This document shows, piece by piece, positions 24,513 through 31,935 of a stretch of DNA of 31,935 nucleotides. The stretch is taken from contig CAYPNF010000080.1 in assembly GCA_964411985.1 (NCBI GenBank), positions 1-31,935 of the forward strand, read 5' to 3'. This DNA comes from CAYPNF01 sp964411985 (GTDB taxonomy: Bacteria; Verrucomicrobiota; Verrucomicrobiia; Limisphaerales; J093). The notes under the pieces were generated by a model. The model was not told where the DNA came from. It did not search any database and was given only the letters and a program-made list of their open reading frames with translations. Made by a program: the position numbers and the translations under genes. Within the stretch, counting starts at the first letter, position 1, and every line of letters starts with the position of its first letter.

Positions 24513-24563
24513 GTAACAACCCGAAACGGATTCCGTATATCTCTTATGAATGCACCGATTATG
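24513..24563 (+). promoter_or_regulatory. 51-bp repeated element, copy C
   Basis: GTAACAACCC, CCGTATAT and GAATGCACCGATTATG occur at the same internal spacing as in copies A and B. It lies 100 bases after the ankyrin-like gene and about 145 bases before the GTG (24708) that has the best ribosome binding site for the WD40 gene, which fits a promoter with a leader of normal length. Confidence 0.6.
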
Positions 24564-24707
24564 CTCAGGCCCGAAGCAGGTCAGAATCCTTGCCGTCCTG
24601 TTCCTCTCGCACTCAGGACTATGCATAAAGTAGTCACTCTTTTCGATCGCCAAGGATGGGGCTTGGCTATCGGTTCTGCAACGGTTGGAAAACAAAGGAA
24701 GTCCGCC

Positions 24708-26648
24708 GTGGTTCGCTACCGGTTCGCCCACTCTCTCCTTGAGTTGAGCCAGCGGTTGAGCGAAGAGTCCGTGTGGAAATCAGGCCGGCGCTGGCTGGGA
24801 ATCGTTCCAGCGTTACTTCTGGCTTTCGGAGTCTGCCTTGCAGCCACTCCCCGCCAAGCTCCGCTACTAGCCACCTTTCTCCTCACCAACTCAGTGACGA
24901 CCGGCGTGGCTTTCTCTCCGGATGGAGAGTCCTTGGCAGCCGGATCCACCACGGGTGAGCTGAGAGTGTGGAGTGTCGCCGACGGGCGCGAGCTTCTCGC
25001 TTGGTCGGTTGGCTCCGGCATTTGGTCCGTGGCCTACTCTCCGGATGGTCGGAGGCTTCTGACTAGCGGGGAACTAAGGGTGATGCTTTGGGACTCCCAG
25101 ACCGGTACGTTGGTTCAAACCTACCCACCCTCGGGGAGTTCGGACTGGTTGGATCAGGGGGCGTTTCGGAGATCATTCGAGGGGCATGGTGGTCGGGTGG
25201 AAGTTGCCGCTTTTTCGCCTGATGGCCGGCGAATGCTGACTGGGGGAAACGATGGAACTGTGCGTCTTTGGGATGCAGCCTCGGGCGCACCCCTAGGGTT
25301 ACCGGCGCGGCGGGAGGGTCCGCAGATCCATGCGGCCGCCTTCTCCCCCGATGGCCTGAGCCTGGTGACCGGCGATTACGCGGGAACACTCACTTTCTAT
25401 TCCGCGACTGAGGGACGAGAACTGCGGACCATTCGCGGTCATACCAACGCCATTGAGTACCTCGCCTACTTTCCTGACGGCAAGCGGGTGGTGACTGCCA
25501 GCTACGACCAGACAGCGAGAATCTGGGACGTGGCCCGGGGCACCGAGATCCGGGCGTTTCGCGGGCATCAGGGGCGGCTCGTGATGTCGGTGGCGGTATC
25601 GCCTGATGGCCAGCGAGTGGCCACTGGAGGTTCAGAAGGTGTGGCCAAGGTATGGGAGGCAGATTCGGGCCAGGAATTGCTCTTGCTTCAGGGGCACAAG
25701 CAGATCGTTGAATGCATAGCCTACTCGCCGGATGGGCGGCGGGTGGCAACCACGAGTTGGGATGGAACGGTCAAACTCTGGGACGTAACGCTCACCTCTG
25801 GGGCCCCAGTCTCGGAGGGGGGCGAGGACTTGCGCTTGGAAAGCGGCTATTTTCCAGTGCCGATGGCCGTCCGCAACGATCCTCTGGGCCGGGAGGTCCG
25901 CTCGCTACGGCTGGTGGGGAAGGTGCCGTCCCAAGGAGACGGGACAGGCGAGGTCTGGCTTGATACTCGCTCTGCTGAGCTGAACGAGTTCGGAGACGTC
26001 CTTCGCCGGGTGGGAAGCGAGCCGCAGCCAGTCAAGGTCAGTTTGCGGTATGTTGCCACCGGGTTGGGTGAAACCAAGAATGGCATGGATTTCCTCCGTG
26101 AGTCCCGGACATCGAAAGGCCTTAGGCTCTATGACCTGGTATTCACGGGCGGCACATTGGGCGGGGGACTACAGCTGGTCTTGGGCACGTCCACCTACGG
26201 CCCGCATCGACTGCTGGTGCATGGAGTCACGCCGCCCTCGAGCGGGGGCTTCGCCCGAGGCGGCGGGTGGGCTGTTCCCTTGGATGGACTGCCTGGAATC
26301 ACCTCGACTTTGCCTGACGCCCCTCTGCCGCCGGAGTTCGATTTATCTGGTTACTACACGGACCTCGGCGGACGGGTGCACAGGATTGAACTGAGAGGCG
26401 GTATCGGCGCCAAGGGGGCATTGTCCTTGGATCCGAACCAGATCACTCTCGATATGTTTGGTGAGTTCGCGATGACTACGTTGATGGGTTTTCAGCGTCA
26501 CGATATGACCCTCCAGTCAGCCGAGGGACCAGACACACGCGATCAAGGACGGACACGTTGCTGGGTCGTCTCCCAGGTTTCGCGTAACACACACCGAATC
26601 GGGGGGGTCCTGGGGCGGAGTGAACCGGGTCCGCACCGAAACTTGTGA
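24708..26648 (+). CDS. Exported or membrane-anchored seven-bladed WD40 protein
   Basis: GTG at 24708 is preferred because AAAGGAAG ends six bases upstream; in-frame ATGs at 24546 (MNAPIM, inside repeat copy C) and 24621 give longer forms. From GTG the product has 646 aa: a basic helix, then a signal or anchor segment 'WLGIVPALLLAFGVCLAATP', then seven WD40 repeats (FSPDGxSLAAGSTTGELRVWS to YSPDGRRVATTSWDGTVKLWD), one full propeller. The last 270 residues are an unrecognised beta-rich domain ('SGYFPVPMAVRNDPLGREVR' onward). The LRR gene starts 15 bases after its stop, so both probably form one transcript under repeat copy C. Confidence 0.8.
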   Translation: MVRYRFAHSLLELSQRLSEESVWKSGRRWLGIVPALLLAFGVCLAATPRQAPLLATFLLTNSVTTGVAFSPDGESLAAGSTTGELRVWSVADGRELLAWSVGSGIWSVAYSPDGRRLLTSGELRVMLWDSQTGTLVQTYPPSGSSDWLDQGAFRRSFEGHGGRVEVAAFSPDGRRMLTGGNDGTVRLWDAASGAPLGLPARREGPQIHAAAFSPDGLSLVTGDYAGTLTFYSATEGRELRTIRGHTNAIEYLAYFPDGKRVVTASYDQTARIWDVARGTEIRAFRGHQGRLVMSVAVSPDGQRVATGGSEGVAKVWEADSGQELLLLQGHKQIVECIAYSPDGRRVATTSWDGTVKLWDVTLTSGAPVSEGGEDLRLESGYFPVPMAVRNDPLGREVRSLRLVGKVPSQGDGTGEVWLDTRSAELNEFGDVLRRVGSEPQPVKVSLRYVATGLGETKNGMDFLRESRTSKGLRLYDLVFTGGTLGGGLQLVLGTSTYGPHRLLVHGVTPPSSGGFARGGGWAVPLDGLPGITSTLPDAPLPPEFDLSGYYTDLGGRVHRIELRGGIGAKGALSLDPNQITLDMFGEFAMTTLMGFQRHDMTLQSAEGPDTRDQGRTRCWVVSQVSRNTHRIGGVLGRSEPGPHRNL

Positions 26649-26663
26649 TTCAAGGACGACCAG

Positions 26664-27470
26664 GTGTCGTTTGTCGTGCCCGTGCATCTCTCCGCGCGTC
26701 GCCGTGCGGAAGCGAAGCTTGCGGAGGAATCCGCCCTCTCTGCGGGCGAACGGCAAGCCTTAGCCGACCTTCGGAAACTGATTGGTTACAATTTTCAGCT
26801 TCGTGTCGAGGGCAGCCGTGCTCTTGCCTTGACCTTCACTCAGAACGCTCAGTTCGACCTGGTTCAGGGAATCCTACCGCGCCTGCCGAATCTCGAGACA
26901 GTCGAGTTTGTCGAGTGCCGGTTGCCTGCTGCTGGATTTGCGGATTTGGCCCGGCTGCCAAAGCTGGTTGCTGTGTCCTTTCGTAGGTTGGAAACCAGCC
27001 CGAGCGACTTCGCACATCTGGCGGACCTGAACCAGATACAAGCGCTCGATTTCCGCAGTTGCCAGGGAATCACCGATGAAAGCCTGACGCACCTCTCGAG
27101 GTTGGTCGGGTTGAAGAGACTGGGCTTCCACCATGAGGAACTCCTGAGCGGATTACCCAGACGCGGGGCTTGCATTACTGACGCGGGCGTTGCCTGTCTG
27201 AGCAAACTCAGTCAGCTGGAAGCTCTCGACCTAGTCGGACACGAGGTCAGTGACCGGAGCCTGCCCACGTTGCTTGGCCTGGTCCGATTGCGGGAACTTT
27301 CACTGAGCGGACTAGGTTTGACCGAGGATGGCTTTCGCAAATTAGCTGAGTTGCCCAACCTGTGGAGTCTCTACCTTTTCAAAACTGGGCTCAGCACGAA
27401 CGCGGCGGAGGAGATCCGAGCCAAGCTGCCAAAACTCCAGCTGGAAGTGTGGGGGGGCGACGGCCAGTGA
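26664..27470 (+). CDS. Leucine-rich repeat protein
   Basis: The protein has 268 aa from GTG 26664, with AAGGA eight bases upstream. After a charged N-terminal helix (to about residue 45) there are about seven LRRs of roughly 24 aa of the RI/AMN1-like type, for example 'LPNLETVEFVECRLPAAGFADL', 'ITDAGVACLSKLSQLEALDL' and 'LTEDGFRKLAELPNLWSLYL'. There is no signal peptide, so it may be cytoplasmic unless the N-terminus is longer. LRRs mediate protein binding; no enzymatic domain is seen. It is the second gene of the WD40-LRR pair. Confidence 0.78.
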   Translation: MSFVVPVHLSARRRAEAKLAEESALSAGERQALADLRKLIGYNFQLRVEGSRALALTFTQNAQFDLVQGILPRLPNLETVEFVECRLPAAGFADLARLPKLVAVSFRRLETSPSDFAHLADLNQIQALDFRSCQGITDESLTHLSRLVGLKRLGFHHEELLSGLPRRGACITDAGVACLSKLSQLEALDLVGHEVSDRSLPTLLGLVRLRELSLSGLGLTEDGFRKLAELPNLWSLYLFKTGLSTNAAEEIRAKLPKLQLEVWGGDGQ

Positions 27471-27746
27471 TCAGCCGCCCTCGCGTGACGACCCCTTACA
27501 GTCGTCGCCACGGTCAGAAGCTCTTACCTCGGGGGACTTGGAATCTCTACGCTCGCCCCCTCCGCCCGGAAGAACGCATCCGTCGGTGATGAGCATCGCC
27601 AGAGCGAATCCGTGCCCGAAATGAAGAACATCGACGATGTCCAAGGCCGGTGGAGTTTGCCGTCAGAACCTGCTGGTTCCCGGCGGACAGCTTCAATTTG
27701 TGTCATTAGTTTTGTCTCCTTGCTGACCGCTTGCTCTAGCCAGCGA

Positions 27747-28760
27747 TCATCTCAAGCGGGTGCTGTGGTTCTGAAGCCAGACGATGTCGGCATTATTGGG
27801 TGATGGGATGTCATAGCCAACAGGCTGCCCTGCTTTGATGGGCTTCTTGGTCCGAGAGTCCAACCACCGGTGGATCTCGGAGTGCCCATCGGCGAACGAG
27901 AATCCGCAGGCTCCATTGTGATAAAAAGCCGGAAAGTTCTGGAAACGGGCATCAATGCCTTTTGCCCCCATGTTTACAGCGAAATAGGCATCGTCGACGC
28001 TGTCCTCTCGCTCATCGAGCACAACGAAGATCCCCACTGGATCCCTGAAGTCGCTCAGTTTGAGATAGTCCTGGTAACGCGAGTCATTCCACGAGCCCGG
28101 GTTCTTGTAGGTGTCGCCCACGTACGTATTCATGGAGACGCTGCGAACACGGTCGTGAGGCCGACCTCCGATTCGGACGAAGCTCTTGTCAGCCGGGCAT
28201 CGGTAGTGGGCCACGGCCCCCGAGTAGGAGCCCAATCGCGACAGCCGGATGAGCGCCACATTCGTGTTATCCCTATTAGAGGGGTCAAAATCCAGCCAGC
28301 CATCGCACCAACCCGAGCCTTGCTGACCCGTGACAGGGTCAACCCCAAAGATGTTGTTTGGTGCTAGTCTGCCCTGATGATCGTCCGCGTACAGGAGCCA
28401 GGAGACTTGGAGTTGGCGGAGGTTGTTCATGCAGAAGATACCTTGTGCCTTGGTCTTTGTCTTCCCTAGAGCGGGCAGTAGCATGGCCGCGAGAATTGCA
28501 ATAATCGCGATGACAACCAGCAGTTCGATCAGCGTAAACGCGTGACCAGAAGACCGATGGGTACAGATTGTGGAACTTAGCCGAGGGAATCCTCCGGAGG
28601 ATCCACCCTTGCGGCGCCAGAATACACGCCGGCGGTTCAGTGTCTTACCGCGTTCGTCCAAGCCCCGACGCTGGATGAGCAGGAAACCACTTGGCAACCA
28701 AGACGAACTCCGGTCAAAGCCACAGAACTTGTACCTTCCTATCCTAGGTTCCGTTTTCAT
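27747..28760 (-). CDS. Type II secretion pseudopilin-like protein (prepilin N-terminus, DUF1559-like)
   Basis: The prepilin signature 'HAFTLIELLVVIAIIAILAA' occurs at about residues 73-92, with the mature protein starting at Phe and Glu at +5. Then come 'MLLPALGKTKTKAQGIFCMNNLRQLQVSWLLYADDHQGRLAPN' features of the large planctomycete/verrucomicrobial pseudopilin group, and a C-terminal 'FSFADGHSEIHRW' box. The start is ATG 28760 (MKTEPRIG). No ATG, GTG or TTG was seen in the last 20 codons before the cleavage site, so the leader is unusually long (about 73 aa) and strongly basic. Such proteins are abundant in this phylum and usually sit near secreted proteins, as here. Confidence 0.88.
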   Translation of the reverse strand: MKTEPRIGRYKFCGFDRSSSWLPSGFLLIQRRGLDERGKTLNRRRVFWRRKGGSSGGFPRLSSTICTHRSSGHAFTLIELLVVIAIIAILAAMLLPALGKTKTKAQGIFCMNNLRQLQVSWLLYADDHQGRLAPNNIFGVDPVTGQQGSGWCDGWLDFDPSNRDNTNVALIRLSRLGSYSGAVAHYRCPADKSFVRIGGRPHDRVRSVSMNTYVGDTYKNPGSWNDSRYQDYLKLSDFRDPVGIFVVLDEREDSVDDAYFAVNMGAKGIDARFQNFPAFYHNGACGFSFADGHSEIHRWLDSRTKKPIKAGQPVGYDIPSPNNADIVWLQNHSTRLR

Positions 28761-28960
28761 AGGTCATTCTCTCATGGGTTGTTGCCTTCTATCCTGTGTT
28801 GGCGCCGAGCCGCACCCGCCGTCGCTGCAATCTCCGGTTCTAGCGGCAGGGGGCGCCACAGAGGGGAATCGAACGAGATTTGAGAATTGTGTCTTCATCA
28901 TTGTAGAGTGTTTTGGTCGTCTGTGAATTCTGGCAGTCCAAGCAGCTCTGCGTGGCGCTT

Positions 28961-29848
28961 CTACGGTTTCGTCAAGCGGCACAATCCTCCGCCGACCCCT
29001 TGCGGCAGCGTGACTCGGTTTGTGGTTTCCGTGCTCGGAACGGCCTGCCAATCCATTGTCTCCAAGCTGAGGTTGTGCTGCAGCTGGCATCCCGCAGCCG
29101 CTTGCCAGGACAACAAGAGGAGACTGCCTGAGCCCTTCGGTTGCTGGAACTGGATGCGCCGGTCGAGGAGATCGGTGAAATCCACTGCCTCGACGGTGGT
29201 AACGAAGTGGGCCTCCCAGCCGACGAGGAAGGCGAGGTGGCTGCGAATGCACAGGGAGGACGGGCTGAGCAGGGATGCCTCCAGAGAGTCGGGACCGAGA
29301 CGCCGCACCTCGATGCGAACCACTCCGTCGTCCTCCGAGCCTGTATGAGAGGCCTCAGGACAGTGAACGACGGAGTTCTCGTCGTTAGGGCCGCGATGGA
29401 GATGGAGACTACCAATTGGCACATCCTCGTAGTTCCATAGTTCCGGCACGGTGCTCGTGTTACAGGCGACACTCAGCCAGTCAATGGCCCAGGAGCCCGA
29501 GGAACTGGGTACATGCCAAACCCAGATCTGCGAGCTTGAAGGTGGTGGTTGAAGTGCCGAGGCCGGCAACGCCCTGCCAAACAACCTGAATTCCTGGCTT
29601 CCGGTAGGCCACCACCCATAGCTCCAAGCGCCATTGGGGTTCTGGCTGGTGGAGGACTCCTTAGCGGCATCGAAGATCGGCTGCGATTGAATCGGCAGGA
29701 CGCTGACGAGCCGCGCAGGAGTGACTAAGACCGGACAGAGCGGGTCACGCCGTGTGGACTTTGGGGCGGTGGCGATCAACCAATCGATTTGGTCTTCTCT
29801 CTTCATAACTTCATTGGCTGAGCGCCACTTCCTGTTGCACACCGTCAT
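28961..29848 (-). CDS. Secreted-type protein fragment with PEP-CTERM-like carbohydrate-binding pattern
   Basis: From about residue 60 the protein reads 'FDAAKESSTSQNPNGAWSYGW', then 'DVPIGSLHLHRGPNDENSVVHCPEA', a pattern I know from phylum-typical domains ('NPNGvWsYGW ... LHPGPngexsVvRwtAP'). The C-terminal part ('LLLLSWQAAAGCQLQHNL', then 'METMDWQ'-like spacing and 'GGLCRLTKP') is a variant of the terminal beta module in the neighbouring secreted proteins. There is no signal peptide at the N-terminus, and starts at 29848 and 29806 are equally weak. The gene is probably 5'-truncated or degraded. It follows a strong hairpin that separates it from the upstream FG-GAP gene. Confidence 0.5.
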   Translation of the reverse strand: MTVCNRKWRSANEVMKREDQIDWLIATAPKSTRRDPLCPVLVTPARLVSVLPIQSQPIFDAAKESSTSQNPNGAWSYGWWPTGSQEFRLFGRALPASALQPPPSSSQIWVWHVPSSSGSWAIDWLSVACNTSTVPELWNYEDVPIGSLHLHRGPNDENSVVHCPEASHTGSEDDGVVRIEVRRLGPDSLEASLLSPSSLCIRSHLAFLVGWEAHFVTTVEAVDFTDLLDRRIQFQQPKGSGSLLLLSWQAAAGCQLQHNLSLETMDWQAVPSTETTNRVTLPQGVGGGLCRLTKP

Positions 29849-29850
29849 TA

Positions 29851-29893
29851 CTGCGCGCAGGGCGTGCGATTCTCGCCTCCGCCCTGCGCGCAG
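29851..29893 (-). terminator. Strong hairpin after the second FG-GAP gene
   Basis: CTGCGCGCAGGGCG (29851-29864) and CGCCCTGCGCGCAG (29880-29893) are perfect 14-bp reverse complements with a 15-base loop, 24 bases past the stop of the minus-strand FG-GAP gene. No T-run follows on the minus strand, as with the hairpin after the other FG-GAP gene. Confidence 0.65.
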
Positions 29894-29916
29894 CGTTGTT
29901 GACCGGTTCCTGCGGT

Positions 29917-31935
29917 CTACTCCACCACTTCTGCTTTAAAGAATCGGGCCGATCCCAGAGGCGGCAACTCGAACGCCTGTCCACTCCCTGTCCAGTCCCC
30001 AGCTTCCACCCAGTTGACCAGGTCCTCGGAAGCGTAGATTCTGATGTGCTGTCCAAGGTCGGCCCTCACTGACAACAGAAACGCGCCGTCGCTGGCCCGC
30101 AGGGCTCCAGCCAGCACCGGTCGTCGCGGTTCGGTGATGGTGAGGATCTGGTTGGCTGCTACATTGGTGAACTCCTGCACCGTGCCCGAGGGCCATTCGA
30201 TGCGGAGGGTGGTGACATTGGTACCGTCACCCAACCCGAACTGGGCGTAGAGGTTGTTACCGTTATAGAAGTCGCCGGCCGTGATGTCACGTCGTTGCCA
30301 GCGGACCTTACCGGCGTACTTCGCCTGCGCTCGAACCTTGGCGCCGATGCCTTGGAGGTTGGAGGTCGTGCCCTTCAACCGCACTTGAAGCCAGTGATTG
30401 CTGTTGGGATTATTGTGATAGAGTTGGTTCGCCGTCCGAAGGCTCGAACTATCATCCCCGTTGCCTACGTAGAGATCCAGAAACCCGTCACGATCGTAGT
30501 CGAACCACATCCCCTCGTAGGAGCTGGCGCCTGCCAGCGGTCGATCGTTCACAATGCTACCCGACGTGACTTGCGTGAACGAACCATCGCCGTTGTTGTG
30601 AAAGAGCTTGTTCCCAGCCGCAGCGCCCGAGACGAAGAGGTCGAGAAAACCGTCGTTGTCATAGTCGGCCCAACTGGCGGAATTGTGGGTGCCGGTGAGC
30701 TTCGATGCCGAGGAGTTCAGCTCGAATTGGCCACCGCCCAAATTGCGATACAACGCGCATGTCCCGTTAAACCGGGCCACAAAGAGGTCCAGCCGCCCAT
30801 CGTTATCGTAGTCGCCCCAAGCTCCAGAGAGAGAGGGTGCCGATGTCTTGGTCACCAGGTTGGTCACGGGCAGAAAACGGCCCGTACCATCGTTGCGGAA
30901 CATAAGACTGCGGTTCGCTTGAAAACTCCCCATGTAGACGTCCAGCCAACCGTCGTCGTCAAAGTCAGCCCAGCTCGCTCCCCCGAAGGAGCTGGCGTTC
31001 GCCAACGTTCCAATGTCGATGGCAGCCATCAAACTGAAGGACCGGTTTCCGTCGTTGCGGTAAAGGCGGTTCTTCGAGTTCCCAAAATTGGTAAAGTAGA
31101 GGTCTAACAGACCATCCCGGTTGTAGTCCACCATAGAGGTGGACCAGGAGTTCATGGCCGACTTCCCGAAGGAATAAGAACTCCAGTTGCCCAGGCCGTC
31201 GTCGAAAAAGTACTTTAGCCCGTCGGTTTCGTTCCCCACAGCCATGTCGAGCCGACCGTCGTTGTCCAAGTCCCCCCACGGGTTGATCCCATCGGTTGGT
31301 TTCATGAACGGCAATGTGGGGACTCGCGCGAAAGTACCATCCCCCAAGTTGCGGTACACCGCGCTGGTGCCCACTTTCCAGCGAGATACAGAAAGGTCGG
31401 GGTAACCGTCGCCGTCATAATCTCCCCAAGAGAGATAGCCGGAGCTTCCAATGTCGGTCACCAGCGGACCTTCCGTAATCTTCGTGAACTGGGTGTCCAG
31501 GTAAAGGGAAGTGAAATTTGTCACCGTACTATTCTCTGAGGTGACGACTACGCTGTAGCGACCCTGCTGGGCAGCCGTGAGGTTCGTCAGCACCAAGGTA
31601 CTGTTGGTCTGGCCCGGAAGATCGAGTCCCTCAAAGCGCCACTGACGTGCGCCGGTCAAAGACGAGGAGGTCCGGAGCGTCACCGCGCCGTTTAAGCTGG
31701 CCGAGGGTCGATTGGGGGTGATCAGCACTGGTTCCGTTACCGTCATCATCTGGTCCAGTGCCACGTCGAGCAGTTCTTGGACATTCCCCGAGGGCCACTC
31801 GATGCGGAGCGTCGTGACATTCGTGGCGTCGCCGAGACCAAAGTGGGCGAGTAGGCCGTTATCGATGCCAACGGAAGTAGAGGAGATTTCCCGCATTTGC
31901 CAGAAGGCTTGGCCGTCGATGGTGGCCTGGACGCG
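29917..31935 (-). CDS. FG-GAP/VCBS-UnbV protein, 5' end beyond the window
   Basis: The frame is open to the right edge, so the ATG at 31896 is internal. Visible order: the tail of one UnbV domain ('HFGLGDATNVTTLRIEWPSG', about residues 34-53), an Ig-like domain ('NGAVTLRTSSSLTGARQWRF' to 'GRYSVVVTSENS'), seven FG-GAP blades with calcium loops (GDYDGDGYPD, GDLDNDGRLD, ADFDDDGWLD, ADYDNDGFLD and others), a second UnbV domain ('QFGLGDGTNVTTLRIEWPSG'), and a terminal beta module ('IYASEDLVNWVEAG' to 'ARFFKAEVVE'). The unit Ig-propeller-UnbV therefore appears to be repeated in tandem, with an earlier unit outside the window. It is a calcium-dependent secreted or surface protein, related to the protein at 15471-17507. 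Confidence 0.88.
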   Translation of the reverse strand, partial: RVQATIDGQAFWQMREISSTSVGIDNGLLAHFGLGDATNVTTLRIEWPSGNVQELLDVALDQMMTVTEPVLITPNRPSASLNGAVTLRTSSSLTGARQWRFEGLDLPGQTNSTLVLTNLTAAQQGRYSVVVTSENSTVTNFTSLYLDTQFTKITEGPLVTDIGSSGYLSWGDYDGDGYPDLSVSRWKVGTSAVYRNLGDGTFARVPTLPFMKPTDGINPWGDLDNDGRLDMAVGNETDGLKYFFDDGLGNWSSYSFGKSAMNSWSTSMVDYNRDGLLDLYFTNFGNSKNRLYRNDGNRSFSLMAAIDIGTLANASSFGGASWADFDDDGWLDVYMGSFQANRSLMFRNDGTGRFLPVTNLVTKTSAPSLSGAWGDYDNDGRLDLFVARFNGTCALYRNLGGGQFELNSSASKLTGTHNSASWADYDNDGFLDLFVSGAAAGNKLFHNNGDGSFTQVTSGSIVNDRPLAGASSYEGMWFDYDRDGFLDLYVGNGDDSSSLRTANQLYHNNPNSNHWLQVRLKGTTSNLQGIGAKVRAQAKYAGKVRWQRRDITAGDFYNGNNLYAQFGLGDGTNVTTLRIEWPSGTVQEFTNVAANQILTITEPRRPVLAGALRASDGAFLLSVRADLGQHIRIYASEDLVNWVEAGDWTGSGQAFELPPLGSARFFKAEVVE

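Noticed and set aside
27484..27513. Imperfect hairpin after the LRR gene
   Set aside because: It needs a two-base bulge and has no T-run; too weak to call as a terminator.
27612..27803. Small plus-strand frame with a lipobox-like 'SFVSLLTAC'
   Set aside because: It overlaps the 3' end of the prepilin-like gene, has no clear ribosome binding site, and the part before the hydrophobic stretch is too long for a lipoprotein signal.
28764..29252. Minus-strand frame overlapping the secreted-type fragment
   Set aside because: It is Arg/Pro-rich and antiphase to a frame with recognisable domain patterns; treated as a shadow.

Overview
The window looks like chromosomal DNA of a GC-rich Verrucomicrobiota bacterium (or a close Planctomycetes-Verrucomicrobia relative). 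The support is the gene content: an ECF sigma factor beside a giant Ser/Thr kinase with WD40 repeats, a sigma factor fused to a membrane anchor and a long extracytoplasmic tail, a BlaI/BlaR1 pair, FG-GAP/UnbV secreted proteins, a prepilin-like protein with a long leader, and the C-terminal 'STDLxxW' beta module common in secreted proteins of this phylum. No rRNA, tRNA or CRISPR array is visible. Taxonomy is inferred from architecture only.

Layout. 1-4130: small hypothetical and membrane proteins plus rmuC. 4303-11333 (minus): a signalling block in which a membrane-tethered ECF sigma factor lies upstream of blaI-blaR1. blaI has a tandem dyad operator, the two sensors have related extracytoplasmic regions, and the block ends in a rho-independent terminator. 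11613-12710: a secreted protein with a zincin-like HExxH motif. 12843-15236: a scarred region with a 5'-truncated phosphatase gene, a truncated HTH gene, an IS66 remnant (tnpA and tnpB but no tnpC), and the 3' stump of a secreted-protein gene exactly at the IS end. 15401-27470 (plus): a run of repeat-protein genes (FG-GAP/UnbV; ECF sigma plus Ser/Thr kinase-WD40-TPR; ankyrin-like; WD40 plus LRR). 27747-31935 (minus): a prepilin-like protein, a secreted-type fragment and a second, 5'-partial FG-GAP/UnbV protein.

The least expected structure is a 51-bp sequence present three times at identical length (15438, 23275, 24513), ahead of the FG-GAP, ankyrin-like and WD40/LRR genes. It reads like an ECF-type promoter (GTAACA, 15 bp, CGTATA). 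With the ECF sigma/kinase operon lying between the copies, a local regulon of repeat-containing proteins is a testable idea. The second notable structure is the pairing of two different cytoplasmic outputs (sigma factor; M56 protease plus BlaI) with related large extracytoplasmic domains.
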